Assembly (NCBI RefSeq): GCF_031846265.1
Contig: NZ_JAVRIA010000006.1
Location: 1 to 64,000, forward strand
Origin: Microcosmobacter mediterraneus
Lineage (GTDB): Bacteria; Bacteroidota; Bacteroidia; Flavobacteriales; Flavobacteriaceae
Length of the DNA: 64,000 bases
Direction of reading: 5' to 3'
Made by a program: the position numbers and the translations under genes. Of the stretch, positions 28,937 through 38,964 are shown in pieces (positions within the stretch are counted from its first letter, which is position 1; each line of letters opens with the position of its first letter). The notes beneath the pieces are model-generated. The model saw nothing but the letters and a program-made list of their open reading frames with translations, had not been told where the DNA came from and did not search any database.

Positions 28937-29712
28937 TGACTTTTAAACCTATAAACTATTTTATATCTGTTTTTTTTGTTTTCATGATATCTAAAAGTTT
29001 CGCTCAGTACCGAAGCAATAATTTCAATCACGAAACAAAACCCACTTACTTTTTTGATGAAGAAAATATTGAAATCACAAAATCAATATTCACTAAAAAA
29101 ATTGAACATAAACTCTTTTATTATGTTAGAATTGAGAGTGATACTACTGTGTTTTACAAATCTCAATGGTCTTACTTTTTTGGAAAACTAAATTCATCAA
29201 ATAAATCTCAGCTTTTTAAGCTATTAAACTCTAGAAGTAATGTAGATACTACAAAAACCATAGTTATTCATTATTTAGATACACTTAAATTAAAAACTGA
29301 TTATCCAAAAGAAAATAAAATAGTTTATAATAAAGATAGTACCAGTCATAAACACCTCTTTTCTTATAAATCATTTCTGGATGGCTATGAGAGATGTTAT
29401 GAGAAGTATGAATCTAGAAAAACTTATGCCAATATTTATCATTTCTACTACATTAATAAAGGTCATCCAGAAAGCATAAAACATTTTGAATGGAAAAAAG
29501 ATAATTATGGTACTTTAAAATCTCTTTTTCTGAAAAACTTAAAAATTCCAGGAATAATAATCATAAATACTAAAGGTGAGTACTTTATCAACTTTCTTTA
29601 TGATCCTGATCCTGAACCCAGACTTCACAAAAAACTTATGATGAGTAACAAAAATTGGATAAGACCCTTCAAGAAGTTTATTAAATCAGTTGAAAAATTT
29701 AACGATTATTAA
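28933..29712 (+). CDS. Hypothetical exported protein
   Basis: A 259-residue protein not recognised by me. It has a hydrophobic signal sequence ending near SKSFAQ, then a Lys-, Tyr- and Asn-rich secreted domain. Its ATG overlaps the purL stop by 4 bases, suggesting translational coupling, although a functional link to purine synthesis is unlikely. The gene is more AT-rich in appearance than purL, consistent with a lineage-specific gene. Function unknown. Confidence 0.7.
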   Translation: MMTFKPINYFISVFFVFMISKSFAQYRSNNFNHETKPTYFFDEENIEITKSIFTKKIEHKLFYYVRIESDTTVFYKSQWSYFFGKLNSSNKSQLFKLLNSRSNVDTTKTIVIHYLDTLKLKTDYPKENKIVYNKDSTSHKHLFSYKSFLDGYERCYEKYESRKTYANIYHFYYINKGHPESIKHFEWKKDNYGTLKSLFLKNLKIPGIIIINTKGEYFINFLYDPDPEPRLHKKLMMSNKNWIRPFKKFIKSVEKFNDY

Positions 29713-29811
29713 AATTAGTTCTTCTTTTTGTTAAAAGATGTTGAAGTAACTTAACTAATTTGAAATTCCTTATTTATTTCATATTTTGCAATACTTCAAT
29801 AAAACTAACTA

Positions 29812-31587
29812 ATGACTGATATTACAAGACTCTTCGATTTTCCATATTATCAATTAGAACATAAACCTAATGCTTCTTGTTTTGTTACGAAGTACAATGG
29901 AAAATGGACTTCGATATCTACAAAAGAATACCTAGATAAAGCTAATGCAGTCAGTAGAGCTTTACTTAAACTTGGTATTCAGAAAAATGATAAAATTGCT
30001 GTAATCTCCTCTACCAATAGAACAGAATGGAATATTATGGATATAGGTATATTACAAACAGGAGCACAAAATATTCCTATTTATCCAACGATTTGTGCAG
30101 AAGATTATGAATACGTTCTCAATCATAGTGAATCTATATATTGTTTTGTTTCTGACGAAGAGGTTCTAGAAAAAGTCAATAAGGTTAAGGCTAATACACA
30201 ACTCAAGGAAGTTTATTCGTTTAATCATATAGAAGGTTGCAAACATTATTCAGAATTGTTTGAATTAGGTAAAGATGAAAGCAATCAAAATGAAGTTGAA
30301 GACAGAAAAAATAATGTAAAACCAGATGATCTTGCTACTATAATTTACACCTCTGGAACCACAGGTAAACCCAAAGGTGTTATGCTATCGCATTGGAATA
30401 TTACAAGCAATGTTTTAGATAGCTCTCCCAGAGTTCCATTACCACCATCTGGTGAAACCAGAGTCTTAAGTTTTTTACCAATATGTCACATTTTTGAACG
30501 TGTATTAATATATGTTTATCAGTATGCTGGCACTTCAGTTTATTTTGCTGAAGCCTTAGATAAGATTGGAGATAACGCCAAAGAGATTAACCCTAATTTA
30601 ATGAGCGTTGTACCAAGATTATTAGAAAAGGTATTTGATAAAATTATGCTTAAGGGCGAAGATCTTTCAGGAATTAAAAAAGCATTATTCTTTTGGGCAG
30701 TCGGTTTAGGAGAACGTTGGGAACCTTATAGAAAAAATGGAGCTTGGTATGAGTTTCAGCTCAAAATTGCTAATAAATTAATCTTTAGTAAATGGCGTGA
30801 GGCTTTGGGAGGAGAACTAGGTACAATGGTATCTGGTAGTGCTGCTTTACAACCAAGACTTGCTCGCATTTTTGGTGCAGCCCAAATGAAAGTTATGGAA
30901 GGTTACGGACTAACAGAAACGTCACCTGTAGTATCCGTTGGTATGTATGATGATGCACATTACAAAATAGGAACAGTAGGGAAACCAATAGATAATGTTG
31001 AAGTTAAAATTGCCGAGGATGGAGAAATACTCATCAAAGGTCCAAACGTTATGTTAGGTTATTACAAAGATCCAGAAAAAACTGCTAGTGTAATGACTGA
31101 TGATTACTTTCATACTGGAGATAAAGGTGAAATTGATGAAGATGGGTTTTTAAAGATTACTGGTCGTAAGAAAGAAATGTTTAAAACCTCTGGTGGTAAA
31201 TATATTATCCCAACACTTCTAGAAAATGAATTAAAGCAATCCTTATTTATAGAACAAGTTATGGTTATTGGTGAGGGCGAAAAAATGCCTGCTGCTTTTA
31301 TACAACCTAATTTTGATTTTGTAAGAGATTGGATAGAACATAAAGGACATAATATAGGCACAACTGATGAAGAAATTGCTCAGTCTGAAAAAGTCATTAA
31401 ACGTATTCAAAAAGAGGTTGACAAACACAATACCAAGTTTGGAAAGTGGGAACAGATAAAACGTTTTGAACTAACTCCAGAAGCATGGACAATTGATGCA
31501 GGACACCTAACACCTACCATGAAAATGAAACGTTCTGTTATAAAAGATATATACAAAGGTCTATACGATAAAATATATCGTCCTTAA
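29812..31587 (+). CDS. Long-chain fatty acid--CoA ligase (AMP-forming)
   Basis: A 591-residue adenylate-forming enzyme that activates fatty acids to acyl-CoA with ATP. The AMP-binding P-loop IIYTSGTTGKPKGV lies at about residues 177-190, the A5 motif is GYGLTETSP, and the A7/A8 region YFHTGDKGEIDEDGFLKITGRKKEMFKTSGGKYI is complete. It belongs to the bubblegum/long-chain (COG1022) branch. It precedes the MarR-FadN-thiolase-acyl-CoA dehydrogenase genes and is likely the entry step of that pathway. Confidence 0.94.
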   Translation: MTDITRLFDFPYYQLEHKPNASCFVTKYNGKWTSISTKEYLDKANAVSRALLKLGIQKNDKIAVISSTNRTEWNIMDIGILQTGAQNIPIYPTICAEDYEYVLNHSESIYCFVSDEEVLEKVNKVKANTQLKEVYSFNHIEGCKHYSELFELGKDESNQNEVEDRKNNVKPDDLATIIYTSGTTGKPKGVMLSHWNITSNVLDSSPRVPLPPSGETRVLSFLPICHIFERVLIYVYQYAGTSVYFAEALDKIGDNAKEINPNLMSVVPRLLEKVFDKIMLKGEDLSGIKKALFFWAVGLGERWEPYRKNGAWYEFQLKIANKLIFSKWREALGGELGTMVSGSAALQPRLARIFGAAQMKVMEGYGLTETSPVVSVGMYDDAHYKIGTVGKPIDNVEVKIAEDGEILIKGPNVMLGYYKDPEKTASVMTDDYFHTGDKGEIDEDGFLKITGRKKEMFKTSGGKYIIPTLLENELKQSLFIEQVMVIGEGEKMPAAFIQPNFDFVRDWIEHKGHNIGTTDEEIAQSEKVIKRIQKEVDKHNTKFGKWEQIKRFELTPEAWTIDAGHLTPTMKMKRSVIKDIYKGLYDKIYRP

Positions 31588-31612
31588 TTAATCTGAACTC
31601 TTGCTAATTATT

Positions 31613-31640
31613 AAATTTATTATGCATGCATAATAAATTT
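31613..31640. promoter_or_regulatory. 28-bp perfect palindrome, probable MarR operator
   Basis: The two 14-base half-sites (31613-31626 and 31627-31640) are exact reverse complements with centre ATGCAT. It lies 29 bases upstream of the marR-type start and ends 3 bases before the -7 element TATATTTG (31644-31651), so a bound repressor would cover the -33 region. A regulator dimer binding here would control its own gene and the downstream beta-oxidation genes. Confidence 0.65.
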
Positions 31641-31643
31641 TTG

Positions 31644-31651
31644 TATATTTG
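31644..31651 (+). promoter_or_regulatory. Candidate -7 element of the marR-fad operon
   Basis: TATATTTG matches TAnnTTTG, 17 bases before the ATG of the MarR gene. It directly follows the 28-bp palindrome. Confidence 0.5.
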
Positions 31652-31668
31652 GACTTCAATTTTTTCTT

Positions 31669-32124
31669 ATGAAGGACAAAACTATAGACTACGTGTTGCG
31701 TACAACTTGGCTAGCAGTCAATAAAATGTACAACGAAGAAGCCGCTAAATTTGGTAGTACTATGGCTACTGGTTTTGCCCTACTAAGTATCGATCCTGAA
31801 AATGGTACACCCTCCACATCTCTTGGACCTAAAATGGGAATGGAAGCCACAAGCCTTTCGAGAACTCTCAAAACTATGGAAGAAAAAGGCTTAATCATCA
31901 GAAAACCAAATCCAGAAGATGGCAGAGGAGTTCTCATTTATTTAACTGATTTTGGCAAAGAAAAACGTGAGTATTCTAGAGAACGTGTTTTAACCTTTAA
32001 TGAAACAATTAGGGAAAATATTACTGAAGATCAGCTTAATGGATTCTATGAGGTAGCAGAATTGATTAATAATATGATATCCAATAAAAAAATATATAAC
32101 CAAAAAGAAATCGTCATTAAATAA
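31669..32124 (+). CDS. MarR family transcriptional regulator
   Basis: A 151-residue winged-helix regulator. The DNA-binding region MEATSLSRTLKTMEEKGLIIRKPNPEDGRGVLIYLTDFGKE (about 57-100) is typical MarR. Its stop and the following FadN-like ATG overlap in TAATG, so it heads an operon with the beta-oxidation genes. It probably represses them and is released by an acyl-CoA or fatty acid; the ligand is inference from the context. Confidence 0.93.
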   Translation: MKDKTIDYVLRTTWLAVNKMYNEEAAKFGSTMATGFALLSIDPENGTPSTSLGPKMGMEATSLSRTLKTMEEKGLIIRKPNPEDGRGVLIYLTDFGKEKREYSRERVLTFNETIRENITEDQLNGFYEVAELINNMISNKKIYNQKEIVIK

Positions 32125-34532
32125 TGAGCAAACGAAGAATTAAAAAGATAGCCATTATAGGTTCAGGAATTATGGGAAGCGGTATCGCTTGTCATTTTGC
32201 TAATATTGGAATAGATGTTCTATTATTAGACATTGTTCCAAGAGAACTTAATGCCAAAGAAAAAGCTAAAGGACTTACACTAGAAGATAAAGTTGTTAGA
32301 AATCGTCTTGTAAACGAGGCGCTAGCAGCATCTTTAAAATCCAAGCCTTCACCGATTTATCATCAATCATTTAAAAACAGAATTACTACAGGTAATTTGG
32401 AAGATGATATTGCAAAAGTAGCAAATGTAGATTGGATTATGGAAGTTGTTGTTGAACGTTTAGACATTAAACAACAAGTGTTTGAAAAACTTGAGAAGTA
32501 TAGAACTCCAGGAACTTTAATAACATCTAACACTTCTGGTATTCCTATTAAGTTTATGAGTGAAGGTCGCAGTGAAGATTTTCAGAGGCATTTCTGTGGA
32601 ACTCACTTCTTCAATCCAGCGCGTTATTTAAAATTATTTGAAATCATTCCTGGACCAAAAACAGATCCATCTGTTTTAGAATTTTTAAACGGTTATGGAG
32701 AACAATTCTTAGGTAAAACTTCTGTAATTGCAAAAGATACACCAGCATTTATTGGTAACAGAATAGGTATTTTCTCAATTCAAAGTTTATTCCATGCTGT
32801 TAAAGATTTAGACTTAACCATTGAGGAAGTTGATAAGCTTTCAGGTCCAGTTATTGGACGACCAAAATCTGCAACATTTAGAACTGTAGATGTCGTAGGA
32901 CTCGATACTTTGGTACATGTTGCCAATGGTATATATGACAATTGCCCAGATGATGAGCGTCATGAGTTATTTAAACTACCAGATTTCATTAACACCATGA
33001 TGGAAAATAAATGGTTAGGAAGTAAGACTAAACAAGGTTTTTACAAGAAAACTGTTAATGCTGAAGGTAAAAAAGAAATTTTATCCTTGGACCTTAACAC
33101 TTTAGAATACAGAGAAAAGAAACGTGCAAAATTTGCAACTCTAGAGCTTACTAAATCTATTGACAAAGTTGTTGATCGCTTTAAAGTGTTAGTTAAAGGA
33201 AAAGATAAAGCAGGCGAATTCTACAGAAAAAGTTTTGCTGCATTATTTGCTTATGTATCCAACCGTATACCAGAGATTACTGACGATTTGTATAAGATAG
33301 ATGATGCTATGAAAGCAGGATTTGGTTGGGAACATGGTCCTTTTCAAATTTGGGATGCCATTGGTGTTGAAGCTGCAATAGAAATTATGAAAGCAGAAGG
33401 TTTAGAGCCTGCTGCTTGGGTAAATGATATGTTGGCTTCAGGTAGTAGCTCATTTTATACAATCAAAGATGGCGCAACTTACGCTTACAATATTCCTACT
33501 AAAACACAAGAAAAAATTCCTGGACAAGATGCGTTTATCATTCTAGATAATATCAGAAAATCAAACGAAGTATTTAAGAATTCCGGAGTTGTCATAGAAG
33601 ATTTAGGTGATGGCATATTAAACTGCGAATTTCAATCTAAAATGAATACCATTGGAGGTGATGTTTTAGCTGGCTTAAATAAAGCTGTCGATTTAGCTGA
33701 GAAAGACTTTGAAGGTTTAGTGATTGGAAACCAAGGTGCTAACTTTTCTGTAGGAGCTAATATTGGAATGATATTTATGATGGCTGTTGAGCAAGAATAC
33801 GATGAGCTTAACATGGCTATAAAATATTTCCAAGATACCATGATGCGTATGCGTTATTCTGCAATACCAACTGTTGCTGCTCCTCACGGCATGACTCTTG
33901 GTGGTGGTTGTGAATTGTCTATGCATGCTGATAAAGTTGTAGCTGCTGCCGAAACTTACATTGGACTTGTAGAGTTTGGTGTAGGTGTTATTCCTGGTGG
34001 TGGTGGATCTAAGGAAATGGCTCTAAGAGCTCAAGATCTATTCCACAAAGGAGATGTACAGCTTAATGTATTGCAAGAACATTTTTTAACTGTTGGTATG
34101 GCAAAAGTTGCGACTTCGGCTTATGAAGCATTTGATATGAATGTGCTCCAAAAAGGTAAAGATGTTATCGTAGTTAACAAAGACAGACAAATTGCTGAAG
34201 CTAAAAAACATGCTTTATTGATGGCTGAGGCTGGTTACTCTCAAAAACCTATGCGTAATGATATTCTAGTTCTTGGAAAACAAGCTCTAGGAGCTTTTAT
34301 GGTTGGAACAGATTCTATGCATGCATCAAGATATATTTCGGAACATGACCAAAAAATCGCCAATAAATTAGCTTATGTGATGGCTGGTGGTGATCTATCA
34401 GAACCAACAAGAGTCTCTGAACAGTATTTACTAGACTTAGAACGCGAAGCATTTTTAAGTCTTTGTACAGAGCGTAAAACGTTAGAGCGTATTCAACATA
34501 TGTTAACTAAAGGGAAACCATTAAGAAACTAA
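32124..34532 (+). CDS. 3-hydroxyacyl-CoA dehydrogenase/enoyl-CoA hydratase fusion (FadN-like)
   Basis: An 802-residue bifunctional beta-oxidation enzyme. The dehydrogenase half comes first (Rossmann motif AIIGSGIMGSGIA at 10-22 and the C-terminal HCDH domains), and the crotonase-type hydratase half is C-terminal (NQGANFSVGANIG, GMTLGGGCELSMHADKVVAA, EFGVGVIPGGGGSKEMA). This order is that of FadN rather than E. coli FadB. It hydrates enoyl-CoA and oxidises 3-hydroxyacyl-CoA with NAD. It overlaps the MarR gene by 1 base and is followed 4 bases later by the thiolase. Confidence 0.93.
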   Translation: MSKRRIKKIAIIGSGIMGSGIACHFANIGIDVLLLDIVPRELNAKEKAKGLTLEDKVVRNRLVNEALAASLKSKPSPIYHQSFKNRITTGNLEDDIAKVANVDWIMEVVVERLDIKQQVFEKLEKYRTPGTLITSNTSGIPIKFMSEGRSEDFQRHFCGTHFFNPARYLKLFEIIPGPKTDPSVLEFLNGYGEQFLGKTSVIAKDTPAFIGNRIGIFSIQSLFHAVKDLDLTIEEVDKLSGPVIGRPKSATFRTVDVVGLDTLVHVANGIYDNCPDDERHELFKLPDFINTMMENKWLGSKTKQGFYKKTVNAEGKKEILSLDLNTLEYREKKRAKFATLELTKSIDKVVDRFKVLVKGKDKAGEFYRKSFAALFAYVSNRIPEITDDLYKIDDAMKAGFGWEHGPFQIWDAIGVEAAIEIMKAEGLEPAAWVNDMLASGSSSFYTIKDGATYAYNIPTKTQEKIPGQDAFIILDNIRKSNEVFKNSGVVIEDLGDGILNCEFQSKMNTIGGDVLAGLNKAVDLAEKDFEGLVIGNQGANFSVGANIGMIFMMAVEQEYDELNMAIKYFQDTMMRMRYSAIPTVAAPHGMTLGGGCELSMHADKVVAAAETYIGLVEFGVGVIPGGGGSKEMALRAQDLFHKGDVQLNVLQEHFLTVGMAKVATSAYEAFDMNVLQKGKDVIVVNKDRQIAEAKKHALLMAEAGYSQKPMRNDILVLGKQALGAFMVGTDSMHASRYISEHDQKIANKLAYVMAGGDLSEPTRVSEQYLLDLEREAFLSLCTERKTLERIQHMLTKGKPLRN

Positions 34533-34536
34533 AGAA

Positions 34537-35727
34537 ATGAAAACAGCATATATAGTTAAAGGATATAGAACTGCAGTAGGTAAATCTAAAAAAGGTGCTT
34601 TCAGGTTTAAAAGAGCTGATGAATTGGCAGCTGAAACTATTGCCTATATGATGGAGCAGTTACCTGAATTTGATAAAAAACGAATAGATGATGTCATAGT
34701 AGGTAATGCTATGCCTGAAGGTTCTCAAGGATTAAACATGGCAAGATTAATCTCATTAATGGGATTAAAAATTGAAGATGTACCAGGAGTAACAGTAAAC
34801 CGTTTTTGCTCTTCAGGATTAGAAACCATAGGAATGGCTGTTGCAAAAATTCAATCAGGAATGGCTGAATGCATTATAGCTGGTGGTGTTGAAAGTATGA
34901 GTTCAGTTCCTATGACAGGTTTTAAACCCGAACTAAACTACGACACTGTAGCTTCAGGAAATGCAGATTACTATTGGGGAATGGGAAATACAGCAGAAGA
35001 GGTTGCTCAAAAATTTAATGTATCTAGAGAAGATCAAGATGAGTTTGCATTAAACTCTCATTTAAAAGCCCTAAAAGCTCAAGAAGAAGATCGGTTTCAA
35101 GATCAGATAGCACCAATAGAAGTCGAAGAAACTTACATCGATGCTAAAGGTAAACGTTCAACACGTTCTTACACTGTAACTAAAGATGAAGGACCACGTA
35201 AAGGATCTAATATTGAAGGTTTACAAAGATTAAGACCTGTATTTGCTGCAGGAGGTAGTGTTACTGCAGGTAACTCATCACAAACAAGTGATGGTGCTGC
35301 TTTTGTTATGGTTATGAGTGAAGACATGGTTAAAGAATTAAATCTTAAGCCTATTGCAAGAATGGTAAGTTATGCAGCAGCAGGTGTACCACCAAGAATC
35401 ATGGGAATAGGACCAGTTGCAGCAATTCCAAAAGCACTAAAACAAGCAGGTATAAAACAAGATGATATTAGCCTTATTGAATTAAATGAAGCCTTTGCCT
35501 CTCAATCCTTGGCAGTAATGAGGGAATTAGACCTTAACCAAGACATTGTAAATGTAAATGGTGGAGCTATAGCATTGGGACATCCTCTTGGCTGTACAGG
35601 AGCAAAACTTTCGGTACAATTATTTGATGAAATGCGTAAACGTAATATGCAAGGCAAATATGGTATGGTAACTATGTGTGTTGGTACTGGACAAGGTGCC
35701 GCAGGAATATTTGAATTTTTAAATTAA
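34537..35727 (+). CDS. Acetyl-CoA C-acyltransferase (thiolase)
   Basis: A 396-residue thiolase that cleaves 3-ketoacyl-CoA to acetyl-CoA and a shortened acyl-CoA. The acyl-accepting Cys91 (RFCSSGLE), His349 (GHPLGCTG) and Cys381 (CVGTGQG) form the active site. It is placed between the FadN-like and acyl-CoA dehydrogenase genes with short spacing, so it is the last step of the encoded spiral. A degradative role is inferred from the operon. Confidence 0.95.
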   Translation: MKTAYIVKGYRTAVGKSKKGAFRFKRADELAAETIAYMMEQLPEFDKKRIDDVIVGNAMPEGSQGLNMARLISLMGLKIEDVPGVTVNRFCSSGLETIGMAVAKIQSGMAECIIAGGVESMSSVPMTGFKPELNYDTVASGNADYYWGMGNTAEEVAQKFNVSREDQDEFALNSHLKALKAQEEDRFQDQIAPIEVEETYIDAKGKRSTRSYTVTKDEGPRKGSNIEGLQRLRPVFAAGGSVTAGNSSQTSDGAAFVMVMSEDMVKELNLKPIARMVSYAAAGVPPRIMGIGPVAAIPKALKQAGIKQDDISLIELNEAFASQSLAVMRELDLNQDIVNVNGGAIALGHPLGCTGAKLSVQLFDEMRKRNMQGKYGMVTMCVGTGQGAAGIFEFLN

Positions 35728-35746
35728 AGATAAAAAATAAAAGCAA

Positions 35747-37549
35747 ATGGAAACTTTAGAAAAAGATATACTAAGAGGCGGTCAATTTTTAGTTAAAGAA
35801 ACTAACTGTGAAGATGTATTTACACCAGAAGATTTTTCTGAGGAACAACAAATGATGAAAGAAGCGGTTATTGAATTTAATGATCGTGAAGTTATTCCGC
35901 ATAAAGCACGCTTTGAGGCCAAAGATTATGCCTTAACCGAAGAATGCATGCGTAAAGCTGGTGAACTTGGATTTTTAGGTGTAGCTGTACCTGAAGAGTA
36001 TGGTGGATTAGGAATGGGATTTGTATCAACAATGTTAGTGTGTGATTACATTTCTAGTGGAACTGGTTCATTTAGTACAGCATTTGGTGCGCATACTGGT
36101 ATTGGTACAATGCCAATTACCTTATACGGAACTGAAGAGCAAAAACAAAAATATGTTCCGCAATTGGCAACAGGAGAATGGTTTGGTGCCTATTGTTTAA
36201 CTGAACCAGGAGCAGGAAGTGATGCAAACTCAGGTAAAACAACAGCCGAACTTACTGAAGATGGGAAACATTACAAAATCAATGGTCAGAAAATGTGGAT
36301 TTCTAATGCAGGTTTCTGTAAGTTATTCATTGTATTTGCTAGGATTGAAGACGATAAAAATATCACAGGTTTTATTGTAGAAAATGATCAAGAAAACGGA
36401 ATCACTTTAGGTGAAGAGGAACATAAATTAGGTATTCGTGCTTCGTCTACACGACAAGTATTCTTTAATGATTGCATGGTCCCTGTTGAGAATATGCTAT
36501 CCGAAAGAGGCAATGGTTTTAAAATAGCCATGAACGCTTTAAACGTTGGACGTATTAAATTAGCTGCGGCGTGTTTAGATTCTCAAAGACGAATTACTAC
36601 AAGCGCTATTGCATATGCAAACGAACGTAAACAATTTAAAACACCTATAGCAGACTTTGGTGCCATCAAAGCTAAATTAGCAGAAATGACTACTAGTGCC
36701 TATGCAGGTGAATCTGCTTCATATAGAGCAGCCAAAAATATTGAAGATCGCATAGCCATGCGAGTTGCTGCAGGCAACACACACCAAGAGGCAGAGCTTA
36801 AAGGTGTTGAAGAGTACGCTATAGAATGTTCTATACTTAAAGTAGCTGTGTCTGAAGATGTGCAAAACTGTGCAGATGAAGGCATTCAGATTTTCGGTGG
36901 TATGGGATTCTCAGAAGAAACACCTATGGAAGCTGCTTGGAGAGATGCTCGTATTGCAAGAATTTATGAAGGTACTAATGAAATAAACCGAATGCTTTCT
37001 GTTGGTATGCTCGTTAAAAAAGCAATGAAAGGACATGTAGATTTATTAGATCCTGCCATGAAAGTTGCTGAGGAACTCATGGGAATTCCGTCCTTTGATA
37101 CTCCAGATTATTCTGAATTGTTTTCAGAGGAAAAGGAACTTATTAGTAAACTTAAAAAAGTATTCTTAATGGTTGCTGGTTCTGCAGTACAGAAATTTGG
37201 GCCAGATTTAGAACAACATCAACAATTACTAATGGCTGCTTCTAATATATTAATTGAAGTTTATATGGCAGAGTCCACAATCTTAAGAACTGAGAAAAAC
37301 GCAAAACGTTTTGGTGAAGATGCTCAAAAAGTACAAATAGCTATGGCTAAGTTGTATTTATATAACGCTGTAGATATTATTCAAAAGAATGCTAAAGAAG
37401 GTATTGTATCCTTTGCAGAAGGTGATGAACAACGCATGATGCTTATGGGACTTAAACGTTTTACAAAATACGTTAATCAGCCAAATGTTGTTGCATTGCG
37501 TAACACCATTGCAGAAAAAGTTAAAGCAGAAAATAAATATTGCTTTTAA
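35747..37549 (+). CDS. Acyl-CoA dehydrogenase, extended VLCAD-like
   Basis: A 600-residue FAD enzyme for the first oxidation of beta-oxidation. The FAD-binding YCLTEPGAGSDA and C-terminal GGMGFSEETPMEAAWRDARI and IYEGTNEINR (catalytic Glu408) are clear. It exceeds the usual 380-400 residues by a C-terminal helical region (about 435-600), as in very-long-chain acyl-CoA dehydrogenases, which suggests long-chain substrates. Last gene of the operon, followed by a hairpin terminator. Confidence 0.94.
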   Translation: METLEKDILRGGQFLVKETNCEDVFTPEDFSEEQQMMKEAVIEFNDREVIPHKARFEAKDYALTEECMRKAGELGFLGVAVPEEYGGLGMGFVSTMLVCDYISSGTGSFSTAFGAHTGIGTMPITLYGTEEQKQKYVPQLATGEWFGAYCLTEPGAGSDANSGKTTAELTEDGKHYKINGQKMWISNAGFCKLFIVFARIEDDKNITGFIVENDQENGITLGEEEHKLGIRASSTRQVFFNDCMVPVENMLSERGNGFKIAMNALNVGRIKLAAACLDSQRRITTSAIAYANERKQFKTPIADFGAIKAKLAEMTTSAYAGESASYRAAKNIEDRIAMRVAAGNTHQEAELKGVEEYAIECSILKVAVSEDVQNCADEGIQIFGGMGFSEETPMEAAWRDARIARIYEGTNEINRMLSVGMLVKKAMKGHVDLLDPAMKVAEELMGIPSFDTPDYSELFSEEKELISKLKKVFLMVAGSAVQKFGPDLEQHQQLLMAASNILIEVYMAESTILRTEKNAKRFGEDAQKVQIAMAKLYLYNAVDIIQKNAKEGIVSFAEGDEQRMMLMGLKRFTKYVNQPNVVALRNTIAEKVKAENKYCF

Positions 37550-37580
37550 ACTAAAAACACTCCCAATTAATAGCAAGATA

Positions 37581-37617
37581 AAAAAGCCTATATCTTATTA
37601 GAGATATGGCTTTTTTT
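37581..37617 (+). terminator. Terminator of the beta-oxidation operon
   Basis: AAAAAGCC-T-ATATCT pairs with AGATAT-GGCTTTTT with one bulged T on the left arm, followed by a run of T. It lies 31 bases after the acyl-CoA dehydrogenase stop. Confidence 0.8.
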
Positions 37618-37645
37618 ATGCTTTGAATTTTCCTACTTTTACAAT

Positions 37646-38176
37646 ATGGAGTTAGAGCAACTCATTAAAAAATTTCAACAAAAAGATTCAGCTGCATTTG
37701 AAACGCTTTACAATATGTACAGTGAGAGTATGCATGGCGTAATCTATAACATTGTTAGAAATGATGACATTGCTCAAGAAATCTTACAAGATGTGTTCGT
37801 AAAAGCGTGGCAAAAATCAGATACCTATTCCGCTAAAAAAGGACGTTTTTTTACCTGGATTTTAAACATTGCTAGAAATGCTGCCATTGATAAAGCACGT
37901 TCTAAAGATTTCAAACAATCAAAACAAAACCTCGATGCTCAATTTTTCGTAGATATACTAAACTCTAATGAAAACTTAGATCGAAAGACTGATGCCATTG
38001 GAATTAAAAAGTTTGTAGGAAAACTTGCAGACACATGTAAACAACTTATAGAACTCCTATATTTTAAGGGGTATACTCAGAGAGAAACTTCTGAAACACT
38101 TGAAATACCAATAGGAACTGTAAAAACAAGAAATAGAAATTGTATCCTCAAATTACGAGAGATGCTTAGTGTATGA
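37646..38176 (+). CDS. ECF-type RNA polymerase sigma factor
   Basis: A 176-residue sigma-70 family member of the extracytoplasmic-function type. Region 2 (DIAQEILQDVFVKAWQKSDTY, FFTWILNIARNAAIDKARS) and region 4 (YFKGYTQRETSETLEIPIGTVKTR) are clear. The anti-sigma gene begins 4 bases before its stop, so the pair is translationally coupled. Targets are unknown; the divergently oriented DUF4331 operon 4 kb away lacks an obvious TAnnTTTG promoter and might be one (speculative). Confidence 0.93.
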   Translation: MELEQLIKKFQQKDSAAFETLYNMYSESMHGVIYNIVRNDDIAQEILQDVFVKAWQKSDTYSAKKGRFFTWILNIARNAAIDKARSKDFKQSKQNLDAQFFVDILNSNENLDRKTDAIGIKKFVGKLADTCKQLIELLYFKGYTQRETSETLEIPIGTVKTRNRNCILKLREMLSV

Positions 38177-38964
38177 ATTTAAAGGACTACATAGAATCTG
38201 GGATTTTGGAACTGTATGTTGCAGGTGCTCTTTCTGAACAAGAAAATCAGGAGGTGTACGATGCCATACAACAGTATCCTGAGTTGCTACAAGAGGTTTT
38301 GAGCATTGAAACTGCGCTCAAAAAACTTGCTGAGCAAGCTAAACCTAATTCTTCTGTATTGTACACATCTATTAAGACTAAAATTGGAGACGATAACGCT
38401 AAGGTCATTCCTTTAGATTCTAAAACATCTAGCTGGACAAGACATCTAGGTTGGGTTGCTGCCATTATTTTAGGTGCTGGATTATTCTGGAACTTAAATC
38501 AAAAGAATGCCCTACAAGAAAATCTAAGAGTTGTAGAAAACGAAAACCAATTCTTAGAACAACAAATAGAATTATCCAAAACGGATCTCAACGAAGCCAA
38601 ACGTTTACTGACTATTCTTAGAGATAAAGATATCTTATCTATTCCATTAGGTGGACAGCAAGTGTCGCCAGAAAGTTATGCAAATGTGTACTGGGATAAA
38701 GCCAACAATAGCATCTTTTTAGATGTACAAGGCTTACCAGAACCTCCTGAGGGTAAAGTCTACCAAGTTTGGTCACTGACGTTAAACCCGTTAACACCAA
38801 CGAGTTTAGGTACTATAAATAACTTTAAAGAGGATGCTAATAAGATCTTTGAAATTACAAATGCAAATGCTTCTGAAGCCTTTGGTATTACACTAGAACC
38901 AGAAGGTGGAAGCGAATCGCCTACGCTTGAGCAGTTGTATACGTTAGGTACTGTTGCGCCTTAA
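38173..38964 (+). CDS. Anti-sigma factor, RskA-like membrane protein
   Basis: A 263-residue protein: an N-terminal cytosolic anti-sigma domain (SGILELYVAGALSEQENQEV, a zinc-finger-like segment without the His/Cys zinc ligands), one transmembrane helix (about 93-110), a coiled-coil segment, and a C-terminal RskA-type extracytoplasmic domain (VYWDKANNSIFLDVQGLPEPP). It should hold the cognate sigma factor at the membrane. It overlaps the sigma gene by 4 bases and converges on the next gene with a 4-base TTAA overlap. Confidence 0.88.
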   Translation: MNLKDYIESGILELYVAGALSEQENQEVYDAIQQYPELLQEVLSIETALKKLAEQAKPNSSVLYTSIKTKIGDDNAKVIPLDSKTSSWTRHLGWVAAIILGAGLFWNLNQKNALQENLRVVENENQFLEQQIELSKTDLNEAKRLLTILRDKDILSIPLGGQQVSPESYANVYWDKANNSIFLDVQGLPEPPEGKVYQVWSLTLNPLTPTSLGTINNFKEDANKIFEITNANASEAFGITLEPEGGSESPTLEQLYTLGTVAP

